A stretch of DNA of 64,000 nucleotides from CAXBGS01 sp963975425 (GTDB lineage: Bacteria > Planctomycetota > Planctomycetia > Pirellulales > Pirellulaceae): NCBI GenBank assembly GCA_963975425.1, contig CAXBGS010000010.1, forward strand, positions 1 to 64,000, read 5' to 3'. This document shows, piece after piece, positions 37,874 through 47,433 of the stretch (the stretch's first letter is position 1; each line of letters opens with the position of its first letter). A program made the position numbers and the translations under genes. The notes beneath the pieces are model-generated. The model worked only from the letters and a program-made list of their open reading frames with translations. It made no database searches and was not told the origin of the DNA.

Positions 37874-38404
37874 ATGTCACACGGTACGAAATTGGTATTG
37901 ATCTTTACGCTGGTTTGGGCGTTCGCCGTCGACAGCAAAACAAATGCGCAAACTCAAGCGACCGAAACACCGCCGACGTCGCAAGCGACCAAACCGCCCG
38001 AATCCACAGAGTCGAATCCGTCAACGGTCAGCGCAAACCGTGAAGAAAAGCTGGCGGAATACCTGAGTGGTGCAAAGTTCAGCGGACGATTCACGCTCGA
38101 GGGCCGACCCGATGCGGCACCGAAGGCCGAGGAATACACCATATCGAAGTGCGAGAAATTGCCAGCCGAAAACATGTTCCGATTCACCGCACGGATCAAA
38201 TACGGCGACACCGATCAGGAAGTCCCCATGGACCTGAAAGTCCTATGGTCGGGTCAAACACCCGTCATCACCTTGGATTCTTTTTGGATCCCCGGCATGG
38301 GAACGTTCAGCGCCCGCGTGCTGATCCATTCCGATCGTTACGCCGGAACCTGGCAGCACGATGAAAAGGGTGGCCACCTGTTCGGAAGAATCATCAAGAA
38401 GTAA
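37874..38404 (+). CDS. Conserved secreted protein, unknown function
   Basis: A 176-aa protein from ATG 37874 with GAGGAAG eight bases before it. A signal peptide (KLVLIFTLVWAFAVDSKTNA) precedes a Thr/Pro/Ser linker, then a compact domain of about 110 residues (YLSGAKFSGRFTLEGRPDAA ... GTWQHDEKGGHLFGRI). The domain looks beta-rich. I do not recognise a family. A strong terminator follows 64 bases after the stop. Confidence 0.78.
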   Translation: MSHGTKLVLIFTLVWAFAVDSKTNAQTQATETPPTSQATKPPESTESNPSTVSANREEKLAEYLSGAKFSGRFTLEGRPDAAPKAEEYTISKCEKLPAENMFRFTARIKYGDTDQEVPMDLKVLWSGQTPVITLDSFWIPGMGTFSARVLIHSDRYAGTWQHDEKGGHLFGRIIKK

Positions 38405-38467
38405 CTGGGCAAGAGTGGCCGTTGATGCGTTCGCGTGCGGCGGTCCAGTGACGCCGGACCAAAAAGA

Positions 38468-38503
38468 AAAACGCACGGCCTCCCCCCAGAGGCCGTGCGT
38501 TTT
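38468..38503. terminator. Strong hairpin terminator
   Basis: A perfect 15-bp stem (AAAACGCACGGCCTC with its complement) around a six-base loop CCCCCA, flanked by A-rich and T-rich ends, lies between two convergent genes. It can terminate transcription from both sides. Confidence 0.9.
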
Positions 38504-38521
38504 GGTTTCTTAGTGTCTTAG

Positions 38522-38607
38522 TATCGCGGACCTTGCATGTGGGCGACGCTTTCTGGTTAGTCACCGGCTCCCGTTAGAAAGCGTCCCACTGATGCTTGTC
38601 CGCGATA
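38522..38607. repeat. 86-bp imperfect palindrome
   Basis: TATCGCGGAC (38522-38531) pairs with GTCCGCGATA (38598-38607), and GACGCTTTCT (38545-38554) pairs with AGAAAGCGTC (38576-38585), with several further matches between the arms. It ends one base before the stop of the large surface gene and follows the terminator directly. Confidence 0.85.
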
Positions 38608-38608
38608 G

Positions 38609-41600
38609 TTATGACGACGCTAAGAAACGTCTTTTCGATAGTCCTTCATTGCGTTCGATGAAGTCAAAATTGATCGCCTGGGCTTCTGCTGCGAGTCCTA
38701 GATTTGTGAACATGTCGTCCAGCACAGTTGCCGTCGCACCCGTTCCTGCAGCTTCGGCACCATCGCGGAAACCTGCGGGCTGACTCTCGGTGACCGCATA
38801 AGTTCCGGCCGCCAAATTCGCGAACAGGTAGTCACCGTTGGCATTGGTTGTCGCGGTTGCATTCACCGCGTTGCCAAGCGAGTCGGTTCCAGCCAGCGTT
38901 AGTGTGACACCCTCGATCCCCTCGCCGGTATCTTGGACCCCGTTGTTGTTGAGGTCCACGAAGACCGAACCGGCGATACTGGCCGTCAGCGGATCAATCG
39001 CCGTGGTTACCTGGGCCGAATTGTTATTCGGATTGCTTTCGGTGGTGTCCGTGGTGACGGAAACATTGTTGACCTGATCCACGGTGACTCCCGTATTGAC
39101 GGTCGCCATGATTGTGAACGAGAACGAATCGTTTGCCGCGAGTGTTCCGCCATTGACCGTGATCGTTTGGCCACTCACCGTGATATCCCCGGTCGACGCG
39201 GTGAAGGTCGCCCCCGTGAGATCGGTTCCGCTAACGAACGTCACGCCTGCGGGAAGCACGTCCACGGCCTCGACATTCGTCGCCGGCGATGGACCGCTGT
39301 TAGTGACCTCGACGGTGTACACCAAGGTTCCGCCGACCTGCGATTCCGTATTGTCGACGGTCTTGGTCACGGTAAGTTCGGCACGCGGCGTCGCGGTGAC
39401 GTCAACATTATCGCTGTTGTTTGTCGTATCGGTTTCGCCGGCGTCGGTGGTGATACTGGCCACATTGTTCAGCACTCCATCGGCAGTGGTATCAACGGTG
39501 GCCACGATCGTTGCCGTCTGCGTCGCACCCGATGCTAAATCGAATTCGGGAAAGACAACATCGCCATTGGCGTCGGGCGTCAGCGTGACAGCACTGCCAC
39601 CCAAGGTGGCGGAGCTGAACGTCATGCCCGCGGGCAGATTATCGGTGATCACAACGCCCGTTGCGGTGCTTGGGCTTTCTTCGCCGCCGTCGGTGTCGTG
39701 GCTGACCACAATGGTGTAGGTGACTTGACTGCCAGGTCCGACATTCGTGGACCCGTTCACTGATTTATCGATGATCAAATCAAACTGCGGCGTCAGCGTG
39801 GTCGTAACTTCGGTCGATGTGACCGGATTGGTCGTATCGGAATCCACGATCGCTTCGTTGTCGATCACTCCGGTCGCGCCGGCAGGAATCTCGGCTGTGA
39901 TGGTGAACTGACGCGTCTCACCAGCCGGTATCGTGCCGAAATCGACACGCGGCGTGTCGGTCGTCGTATTGTTCGATACCGTTCCAACACCTGGGTTCAC
40001 CGTGATGGAGGTGATGCGGTTGGCGTTCAACTCGTCGCTCAAGTCATCGGTAACAAAGACGCCGGTCGCGTCACTGATCCCGTTATTGGTGACATCGATC
40101 GTGTACACGATGGCTGGGCTGCCTGCGGTCAGCACGCCGGGCACCGCGGTGGTGACGTTTACCGTTTTTGTGATTCCCAACGCGACGTCACGGTTGATCG
40201 GCGTTGTGATTGCGCTGAAATCGTTGTCGGGATCGCTGTCATTGTCCGTCGTGCTGATATCGGCTTGATTGTCAATGTTACCGGTTGCAGACGCGGCCAG
40301 CGAAACCGTGATGGTGAACGTCTCTGTTTGCTGCGCAGCGAGCGTACCGACGTTGAAGGTCAGATTTTGGTCATCACCCGTGACACGCGTGACGCCGGAC
40401 GTCCCCGCATCAAAACTGACAAACGTTAGCGCGTCGTCCAGCGCGTCGGTGACTTGGACACCACGAGCCTCGCTGGGCCCGTTGTTGGTGACTTCGATCT
40501 CGTAGGTGAATTGGCCGCCAGCGGTGACGGTGCTGCCAGTGGCGATCGATTTTGCGATCGCGACATCGACGGACCGTTCGACCACGGTTTCTTCGTTCGT
40601 CGAATTGTTCGTGTCATCGGGATCGTTGTTCGGATCCGATGTCACGCTTGCTACGTTATCAAGCGGGCTGGCGGCGTCAGGCGCGACCGTGACCGTGATT
40701 TGAATTTCGGCAAACGCTCCGTTGGCGAGACTGCCCACGTTGATCACGACATCATCGCCAGCGGCGGCCGGTTCCGTGATGACGCCTGTACCGGTCAAGA
40801 ACGTGCCACTGTTGGCAACATAAGTCACATCGTCTGGCAGATCATCAACAACAACGATGCCTTCGGCTGAATCGGGACCATTGTTATCAACGCGGATGAC
40901 GTATGTCAGTTGATCGCCGGCATTGACCGGGTCCGACGCATCAGTCTTGGTGATCACCAAATCGGCTTCGGTCAAGTCAACCGTGGCGGGATTAAGATTG
41001 TTACCGATAGCAACGTCGACTTGGTCGGTCGTCGCCACACCTGCCGTGTTGACGATATCGTCGGTCAGATTGGGACCGATGTTCGCGACGATTTGGAATT
41101 CGACAGGCGTTTGGTCTGCGTCGATCGATCCGACGTTTACCGATGCGTTTTGCCCGTTGATTACAGGTTGTGCGGCACTCGCCGGCAGGTTTCGAAATTC
41201 AACAAATGTCAATCCATTGGGCAAATTGTCACTGAACATGACGTTCGTCGCCGTGACGATGTCCACACCGGTCGGTGTGTCGTTCAAGATTGAGATGTCA
41301 AAGACGACCTGACCGTTTTCGCGAAGATTCGACGCCGCAACGTTCACGGTCTTGGTGATCGAAAGATCAACTTGCGGAAAAAACCCGAAGTCAACGGTGG
41401 TGTTGGTGTTGGCATCCGTATCGTCGTCGTCGATCGGTTCACTGTTGGACTGCAGCGTGATCGTGCCGCTTGAGACATCACCGCTAGCGAGCAAGGTACC
41501 GTTGTCGTCGTCATCAACATTGTCATCCGGATCGGAAGCCGGATCGTTTCCTGTGCTGTTGGCGAAACCGAACAAGCTGGCTCCGGTGCCGAACTGTGAT

Positions 41601-42862
41601 GATGGAATGTTGACGGCGTAATGTCCCGGATCCAAATTTGCGAACGTGTAAGTTCCGTTTGCTCCGGTCGATGTTGTCGCCGTCGCCACGGTCGTCGACG
41701 GGTCAACAACGTCATTGGGCCCGGCGAGCTGGTACAGTTCGACGATGATCCCGGTCAGACCTGGTTCGGTGCCTTCGCGTGTTCCGTTGTTCTGTCCGTT
41801 GGAATCGTTGTCGACAAACAGTTGCCCCCCAAGCGAAACTGTTTGGATGTTCGCTAGATTCGTGACAACCACATCGGGACGCAGCGATTCAACGATCGTG
41901 ACCGAGACGTCTAGGTTTGCAACGGTATTGATCACCGCTTCAATGGCACCGACATCGGTAAAGTCGGCTCCGGCCCCCGATGCGGTAAAGGTATTGAACG
42001 GAACGAATATCGATTCGGGTACTCCTGCATTATCAGGAATGTTAATCGTTCGCGTTGAAAAATCGGTCGCGCTGGTATAGACACGCAGTTCAAGCGTTCC
42101 GCCGGGATTGTCGGCTCCCATCGAAACGTCCAAACCCGCGAACGGACTGCCCAAACTGAGATCCTGATTGGCTAGTCCCGTCGCATCCAACGTGATCGTG
42201 CCGTCGATACCGTCATACTGCAGCAGCGCCGAACCCGATGTTCCCGTACCCGTCGAAACCGTCAACGTATCGCCCGCCGCATCGACTTCCACCTCGATAT
42301 CGCTCGTTCCGCTCGCGTGCGTCACTTGGATGTCGCGTTCGCCACCGATGGCTTCGGCTGCCGCGGTGAAATCGCTAACCGAAGGGGTGCCGGAATCTGC
42401 GGTGACCGCCGCGGTTGCGGTTTCGTAGGTATCGATCGCTTGAACCTGAACGCCTGCATCATTAACGACTTCGACCATCACGGGTGCCGGCGGAGTTTGC
42501 CCGGCAACGGTGGCTTGTTCGACGAAATAGGTTCCCAACGAGAGCCCATCGAAACTGTACTCTCCGTTGGCATCGGTCGTATCGGTCCCGACCAGCAAGT
42601 CACCGCCGTCGAAGGTGTTGTCACTGTTGGTGTCTTCAAAGATCTGGACCTGGACACCCGCGAGTCTCGGATCATCCGCGGTCAGCCCGTCGAGAGCTTG
42701 GTCGGTGAAGACGACGCCGCCAATTGCGCCGATATCGGCCGCAAGCAGTTCACGACGCGTCAGATGTTGCAACATCAACCGACGACGCTGGCGATTCCGC
42801 GGGCGCGATGCTTCCATGCGGTGGTTGCTACTGAGACGACTGATGATGCGCTGCCAAACCAT
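38609..42862 (-). CDS. Large surface protein with SdrD B-like and six DUF11 repeats
   Basis: A 1417-aa protein from ATG 42862, supported by AGGA eight bases before it. The N terminus is basic (RNRQRRRLMLQHLTRRELLA AD), a pattern common before secreted planctomycete proteins. A SdrD B/Cna-like domain (GGVVFTDQALDG ... DANGEYSFDGLSLGTYFVEQ) is followed by a second (GGQLFVDNDSNGQNNGTREG) and then six DUF11 repeats, each starting like VDLSITKTVN and containing NNGPS..A..V.V.D.LP. A last SdrD B unit (GSVFVDLNNNGVQDTGEGIE) precedes a tail LSKRRFLASS. It is probably a long adhesin on the cell surface. The C-terminal tail may be a sorting signal. Confidence 0.9.
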   Translation of the reverse strand: MVWQRIISRLSSNHRMEASRPRNRQRRRLMLQHLTRRELLAADIGAIGGVVFTDQALDGLTADDPRLAGVQVQIFEDTNSDNTFDGGDLLVGTDTTDANGEYSFDGLSLGTYFVEQATVAGQTPPAPVMVEVVNDAGVQVQAIDTYETATAAVTADSGTPSVSDFTAAAEAIGGERDIQVTHASGTSDIEVEVDAAGDTLTVSTGTGTSGSALLQYDGIDGTITLDATGLANQDLSLGSPFAGLDVSMGADNPGGTLELRVYTSATDFSTRTINIPDNAGVPESIFVPFNTFTASGAGADFTDVGAIEAVINTVANLDVSVTIVESLRPDVVVTNLANIQTVSLGGQLFVDNDSNGQNNGTREGTEPGLTGIIVELYQLAGPNDVVDPSTTVATATTSTGANGTYTFANLDPGHYAVNIPSSQFGTGASLFGFANSTGNDPASDPDDNVDDDDNGTLLASGDVSSGTITLQSNSEPIDDDDTDANTNTTVDFGFFPQVDLSITKTVNVAASNLRENGQVVFDISILNDTPTGVDIVTATNVMFSDNLPNGLTFVEFRNLPASAAQPVINGQNASVNVGSIDADQTPVEFQIVANIGPNLTDDIVNTAGVATTDQVDVAIGNNLNPATVDLTEADLVITKTDASDPVNAGDQLTYVIRVDNNGPDSAEGIVVVDDLPDDVTYVANSGTFLTGTGVITEPAAAGDDVVINVGSLANGAFAEIQITVTVAPDAASPLDNVASVTSDPNNDPDDTNNSTNEETVVERSVDVAIAKSIATGSTVTAGGQFTYEIEVTNNGPSEARGVQVTDALDDALTFVSFDAGTSGVTRVTGDDQNLTFNVGTLAAQQTETFTITVSLAASATGNIDNQADISTTDNDSDPDNDFSAITTPINRDVALGITKTVNVTTAVPGVLTAGSPAIVYTIDVTNNGISDATGVFVTDDLSDELNANRITSITVNPGVGTVSNNTTTDTPRVDFGTIPAGETRQFTITAEIPAGATGVIDNEAIVDSDTTNPVTSTEVTTTLTPQFDLIIDKSVNGSTNVGPGSQVTYTIVVSHDTDGGEESPSTATGVVITDNLPAGMTFSSATLGGSAVTLTPDANGDVVFPEFDLASGATQTATIVATVDTTADGVLNNVASITTDAGETDTTNNSDNVDVTATPRAELTVTKTVDNTESQVGGTLVYTVEVTNSGPSPATNVEAVDVLPAGVTFVSGTDLTGATFTASTGDITVSGQTITVNGGTLAANDSFSFTIMATVNTGVTVDQVNNVSVTTDTTESNPNNNSAQVTTAIDPLTASIAGSVFVDLNNNGVQDTGEGIEGVTLTLAGTDSLGNAVNATATTNANGDYLFANLAAGTYAVTESQPAGFRDGAEAAGTGATATVLDDMFTNLGLAAEAQAINFDFIERNEGLSKRRFLASS

Positions 42863-43032
42863 CGGGACAATCCTGTATTCTTTTGTTTCGACCGGTCGAA
42901 AAGGTGCCAATGACACGTCACACACACTGTCGCCGGCCGAGAGACCTTCGGCGACTCTGCCGACTGGGTTCTCTCTGACGTGTTATCGGATCCGTCGCTA
43001 TGCAGAATTTAGCGAGACTGGGTAAAATATTC

Positions 43033-44799
43033 TTACCAGCGATATTCGCCACCAAAGTTGATGCCTTGAATCCAGTAATCACTGGTTCGGAAAGCAAACG
43101 TTGGACGCCGAATCCCGGTGACGGGTTCCGCTTCGGGTGGCAACTGGTCCGTGTTCAAGTCCAACGAGATCTGATCACCCGGACGCACGACGTTGGACCA
43201 GTAAATCGCGGTATAGCCGGCCATCAGGCGAAAGTGATCCGTCATTTGATAACCGATGTTCAAGTTGAACTCGGGAACCACTGCGAATTCATCGTTCTCG
43301 TACTCACCGATGTTGGATACTTGAGCCAATAGTCCACCGGTCCGCGTCACCGTTGGTGGATCGGTCGGATCGTTGGTTGTCGTCGTTCCATCGATCGTAA
43401 CGATTTGATGCGTGTTACCGATTGCCAGCTTTAACAGCACGTCACACGTCCAGTAATCTCGCACGCGGCGATAGCTCCAACCTAGGTCAAAGCCATTGAA
43501 TTGGTTTCGCGTATCGAAGCGGTCCATGATGTCGAACGTTCCGGGGTTCGCCGTGTCGGTGCTCGTGAGGTCTTCCGTGATGGTCAGACTTTCATCGAGT
43601 TGCAAATACCGATAGCCGACGCGAGCCTCGGTGCGGCTGCAGAACGCACTGGAGCACCCGCAAATCCAGCCGCCGGTACATCCTTCGTCACAGCAACGTA
43701 AGCGTCGGAAGTAAAAGCCACCGCCGTGCAGTTCACTAGTCGCACGAGCCGTGACCGTACCATCCACCGCACCTGTAAAGGCCACGAGCTCAGCATCATT
43801 CAGTCCCGTGAGCGTGTTGAAGAACGGTCGGGCTAAGATCGGGTTGCCGGTACTGGTCGCCGTGAATGTTTCTGTTTCGCTGCCGATATTGAAGTAGTCA
43901 GCACCCAGCCCCATGGTGTGGCATCGATCAAACCAAAACCCAAAGTTCAGCCGGACGCCATCGATACTGTCGTCTAAAACGTCGCCGTCGCCGAACAGCG
44001 TGGTCGTACCGGTTTGCCCCAACACACCAGCCTGAGCTCGCTGGGTTCCTTGCGGGCTTGTGGTGATCAACGGTGGCAGAGCCATTCCGTCTTGCCACCA
44101 GCTCAAATACTCGTAGGAAAACCATCCGTCCTGAGGCAGACGAATCGTGACGGCCGGGCGCCATGCAGGGCCACTGGCGAGTTCGCCACACATCGAGCAA
44201 TCCTTGCCGCCACATGTCCCCCCGGAACAACCCATCGAATCACATCCCATGGCGTCGCAGCCTCCGGTGCAAACCGGCGAATCACATCCGCATCCGGCAC
44301 CAGGCATTGCGTCACAGGCGACGCCGCCGTACGACATCACGCTGCCGTCGTAAATCGGTGCTCCCACCGATTCGTAGACAACGCTGTCGCTGACGACTTG
44401 ACCGTCCAGTGTGACCGAACCATGAGGAATCGGTGTCGGTGCGGACTGCACGATGGAAACCGGACCATTCGACGGTGGGGCCGGCAGCACTCCAACTTGA
44501 TGACCGACTTGGCGAACTTGGCCACTTCGTTGTGGTGAAGTCGAGCGACGGGCCCGGTTGGCGACTTTGATTTGTTCCGATGCGCCGTGGCTGGCACGTT
44601 GCACCACTTCGTCGTCGCTGATCGGATCCTGTGACGCCGCTGGAGCGGTTCGCACGGGCTGCCAACTGGCACGAGCAACTCGCTCATTGCTCGAAGTCGT
44701 ACGGCGGCTTGATTGCTGAGCGACAGCACTCGACGCAAGCGCCAGCAAGATGCTGGCTGTGAAACAAAGTGTCGTGAGAGTAGTTCGCACGGGATTCAC
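43033..44799 (-). CDS. BBP7-type outer-membrane beta-barrel protein
   Basis: About 588 aa from a GTG at 44799, chosen to place the signal peptide (LTTLCFTASILLALASSAVA) at the N terminus; a GTG at 44790 and longer readings to 45069 are alternatives. A disordered stretch is followed by ten cysteines in about 45 residues (GCGCDSPVCTGGCDAMGC). Then comes the BBP7 signature WFSYEYLSWWQDGMALPPLI and alternating beta-strand segments typical of an outer-membrane barrel, ending in WIQGINFGGEYRW with a terminal aromatic. The gene is upstream of the large surface protein in the same direction. Confidence 0.87.
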   Translation of the reverse strand: MNPVRTTLTTLCFTASILLALASSAVAQQSSRRTTSSNERVARASWQPVRTAPAASQDPISDDEVVQRASHGASEQIKVANRARRSTSPQRSGQVRQVGHQVGVLPAPPSNGPVSIVQSAPTPIPHGSVTLDGQVVSDSVVYESVGAPIYDGSVMSYGGVACDAMPGAGCGCDSPVCTGGCDAMGCDSMGCSGGTCGGKDCSMCGELASGPAWRPAVTIRLPQDGWFSYEYLSWWQDGMALPPLITTSPQGTQRAQAGVLGQTGTTTLFGDGDVLDDSIDGVRLNFGFWFDRCHTMGLGADYFNIGSETETFTATSTGNPILARPFFNTLTGLNDAELVAFTGAVDGTVTARATSELHGGGFYFRRLRCCDEGCTGGWICGCSSAFCSRTEARVGYRYLQLDESLTITEDLTSTDTANPGTFDIMDRFDTRNQFNGFDLGWSYRRVRDYWTCDVLLKLAIGNTHQIVTIDGTTTTNDPTDPPTVTRTGGLLAQVSNIGEYENDEFAVVPEFNLNIGYQMTDHFRLMAGYTAIYWSNVVRPGDQISLDLNTDQLPPEAEPVTGIRRPTFAFRTSDYWIQGINFGGEYRW

Positions 44800-45299
44800 C
44801 AATGGATTTGACGGATGATGATTCAGTTGCCTGTGAACCGCTGTGCAGCGCAAGTTGTGCAATACAAAGCGTCCAACAGTTTCAGCTGAGTCACCGAAAA
44901 CGGTGTTCCCCCCCCGGGTAGTCGTCGAAGCGACACTCAAGTCGAAATGGGAGCGACCCGCGTCGGCATCCCATGACTCCTTCACCAGCGATATCGGCGA
45001 ACAAGCCGAAGATGCTGGATCGAAAATCCGAAAAATCCAAAAAATCGTCATCGCTTGCCTAATCCGCAAAGTCAGACATGCGGGCCAAGCAGGTCGACAA
45101 CTGGTGTTTCACAAGCAAGAGCCTTTACCACGACGAAGTTTCACGTCGCGGGGGAAGGTTGCAGAATCAAAACAGACGGCAGCGAAACGGTGCTCTGTCG
45201 TGCGGAGTCGGCCCGCCCTAGTTCGGCCAACACGCACCGTGGGAAAAGTGCCAAGAGACGCTAGAATATCGCCCAACACCGACGGCAATCGCCATCCGA
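44800..45299. other. Intergenic region upstream of BBP7 gene, ends at tRNA-Arg insertion site
   Basis: About 500 bases with no supported gene. It holds the BBP7 promoter and, at its right end, the original promoter of the split tRNA-Arg gene, which now drives only the 5' half. Confidence 0.5.
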
Positions 45300-45341
<42 letters not shown>

Positions 45342-45449
45342 GCGACTAAAGCCGGACCCGCAAATTGCGTTTTTCACCGTGTTTTACGGGGTCAATCGCG
45401 TTTCGCCGGTCCACTCGAAACAGCCAAAAACGGTCAGAATCAGCCGTTG

Positions 45450-45468
45450 CGGGTATACCGGGTCTACC
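45450..45468 (+). promoter_or_regulatory. Candidate integrase arm site (left)
   Basis: CGGGTATACCGGGTCTACC, two tandem 9-bp units, lies 109 bases inside attL. Its reverse complement recurs with one change at 60859-60877, and the unit GGGTCTACC recurs at 61018 and 61031. This matches what arm-type recombinase sites would look like. Confidence 0.6.
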
Positions 45469-45475
45469 GAAATTC

Positions 45476-45652
45476 TCACCGAACCAGCGTCCAAACCATC
45501 GACGCCAAGCCCAGCCCGGCCAAGATCAAGCCGCCGGCAACGATCATGACGCAACCGAACCTAGCAATCGGATCGGCTGCAAGTCGCTCATCGGCTCGAT
45601 CCGCTTCGGTTAAATATCTTAGCTGATCATAGATTCTTACGGGCGGTTTCAT
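45476..45652 (-). CDS. Small membrane protein, leftmost gene of element
   Basis: A 58-aa protein from ATG 45652, starting MKPPVRIYDQLRYLTEADRA. One membrane helix (FGCVMIVAGGLILAGLGLAS) follows. Its N-terminal half is charged and likely cytoplasmic. It is the last leftward gene before attL. The ribosome site is weak, so the call is moderate. Function is unknown. Confidence 0.55.
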   Translation of the reverse strand: MKPPVRIYDQLRYLTEADRADERLAADPIARFGCVMIVAGGLILAGLGLASMVWTLVR

Positions 45653-46198
45653 CGCCACGCATTGGGTATGACTATGGCTCGGTAGTTCGGTAGATTCTCG
45701 CACTGAGCGAGAGGGGCGACCCTCAAGCTCGGGCTGCCGTGGTTCGCCCCAACCACGGCGGCTTCAACACACGATGATTGCCCGGCCGGCACTCCATCCC
45801 GGCCGGGCACATCGTGCGGTAGGTTCAGCGAATCTTTGCGATTTGCTTCACTTCGTCCCCGCCGCGTGCTGGCTCTGTCGTGATTCGCTCGCGAATCGAC
45901 GGATAACCGGCATAATCGGTACAACCGGACTAGCTTTGATTATTCCACCACGTCACCGTCGCGAAAACGACACGTTGGAATAGGTGATGCCCGATAAGGG
46001 TCAACGTGCCGGCTAGCGTTGATTGTGGCCAGTGGGGCTCGTGTGGCTTCGGTCAACACGCTGATCCCAGTCATGCGCCGGCAGTTTTTCTGTTTCCTTA
46101 TCCAGGAATCGCTCGCAGCTTTCGCCAGCGGTCAACTTCGGCATTCGGTATTGTCCTGTTGTCCAAGTTGGACAACACCCATCCGTTCCGCTCGGCCG
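45653..46198. other. Gap with GC hairpin
   Basis: About 545 bases without a supported gene. GCCCGGCCGG (45780-45789) and CCGGCCGGGC (45799-45808) form a 10-bp GC stem with a nine-base loop. An exact 19-bp palindrome is at 46158-46176 (listed separately). Confidence 0.55.
46158..46176. promoter_or_regulatory. Operator-like 19-bp palindrome
   Basis: GTTGTCCAA-G-TTGGACAAC is a perfect inverted repeat with a one-base centre, the form of a dimeric repressor site. It lies 22 bases beyond the stop of the HEPN-like gene. Confidence 0.55.
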
Positions 46199-46711
46199 TC
46201 ACTTCGCCGAACACGTCACGACGTAATCTTTCAACACACCGAACCCGTGCGGAATTAGTGACTCATCGGCGCGGAAGAAATCAAGCTCGGCCGTCAGTAC
46301 ACCCGCCACCATTGCCGCGTGTAATCGATCCTGAACGCCGAACTCGGCAAGCATGACGATTGACGCGGCGTCAGAGATTTTAGCCGTCAGTGACGCCAGA
46401 GGGCCGCTGCGTAGACTTCCCTTGCGTGTGTCGCGGTGAACGATGTGATTGCGTAACAATCGAACGTTTGACACGTACGTTGCGAACGGCTGATCAATCA
46501 GTTTCCATTCTCTGGCCAATCGGGTTCGCGTTTGAAACTTCGCTGGTGGCCGCTGGTCAGACCGCTTGTAGGTGTCCAGCATTTGCATCAATGCGGCGTC
46601 GATCCGGCCCGCTGCCAGCACGACCATCAATCGCGGATCATCGCACTTGATCTCAGCGAACAGTTCGACCACGTCCCGCAACCGTCGCTCGTTTTCGGTG
46701 ATGTCATTCAT
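46199..46711 (-). CDS. HEPN/MltR-like protein
   Basis: A 170-aa helical protein from ATG 46711, with GAGG about eight bases before it; a GTG at 46726 overlapping the upstream stop is an alternative. The segment VRLLRNHIVHR contains RNHIVH, the Rx4-6H pattern of HEPN RNases and of MltR-like proteins. Preceding helices (LMVVLAAGRIDAALMQMLDT) fit a four-helix HEPN bundle. It is the third gene in a run with a recombinase and an unknown protein, with start/stop overlap. RNase activity is an inference. Confidence 0.65.
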   Translation of the reverse strand: MNDITENERRLRDVVELFAEIKCDDPRLMVVLAAGRIDAALMQMLDTYKRSDQRPPAKFQTRTRLAREWKLIDQPFATYVSNVRLLRNHIVHRDTRKGSLRSGPLASLTAKISDAASIVMLAEFGVQDRLHAAMVAGVLTAELDFFRADESLIPHGFGVLKDYVVTCSAK

Positions 46712-46722
46712 TGTTGTATGCC

Positions 46723-47433
46723 TCACACTCGAAATGGTTCGGTCAACAGAACTAGGTCGTTGAACGCGTCAACTTCGTCGGGACAATCGAAGTCAAGCAA
46801 GATCGTGGCACACGTTAGGTGATCAGATTTTTTGCTCATCACGAATTCATCGTCGACGTCCGGGCCGATGATCTTGCGGTGTCGTTGGCTCATCACGTCG
46901 CGAACGAACACAAAGTCACTACCCATCAAAGTGCGTCCCATTTGCTCGGCTGTGTCGTCAGTCCACCATTCGTCATCACCGCAGATTTCATAGATTGACC
47001 ATGCTTTTCGCTTCAACAGCCAGCGGTCTAACTTCTCGCCGATGCGAAAACCGATTTCTCCGGACGGTTCGCGATGAAACAGTCGATGCGATACCGCCAA
47101 TTGGTTGCACGCCTGCGTTATTCGTTCGAGCACGTATTCACCAGCGATGATGAGCAACGCGGCGTCGTCTTGCTGCATCAACTGATCAACCATCACGTTC
47201 GCTTCTGCCTTGCTGATTGAAAGCGTTTTGAACGCCGACAACACGCCCTGCGATGTGAAACCGTTGATCTCGATCTCGTTTCGGATGTGTGACACGAACC
47301 CGGAAACCTTGGCCACGTCCGGCATGACCACTTCGGTGCATTCGGTCATCATCGATGAAAGGGCGCTCTCGGCTTCGGCAAGTGCGAAGATCACTCCTTT
47401 TTGTAGTTCCTTGATTTTCTTTGCGTGGCTCAT
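46723..47433 (-). CDS. Unknown protein coupled to recombinase
   Basis: A 236-aa protein from ATG 47433, whose ATGA overlaps the recombinase stop and is preceded by a GGGGGCGG purine run. It is mainly helical, starting MSHAKKIKELQKGVIFALAE AE, with a middle helix-rich part and an acidic C-terminal part. I do not recognise a domain. Coupled translation with the recombinase and with the HEPN-like gene suggests a functional module of three proteins. Confidence 0.75.
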   Translation of the reverse strand: MSHAKKIKELQKGVIFALAEAESALSSMMTECTEVVMPDVAKVSGFVSHIRNEIEINGFTSQGVLSAFKTLSISKAEANVMVDQLMQQDDAALLIIAGEYVLERITQACNQLAVSHRLFHREPSGEIGFRIGEKLDRWLLKRKAWSIYEICGDDEWWTDDTAEQMGRTLMGSDFVFVRDVMSQRHRKIIGPDVDDEFVMSKKSDHLTCATILLDFDCPDEVDAFNDLVLLTEPFRV

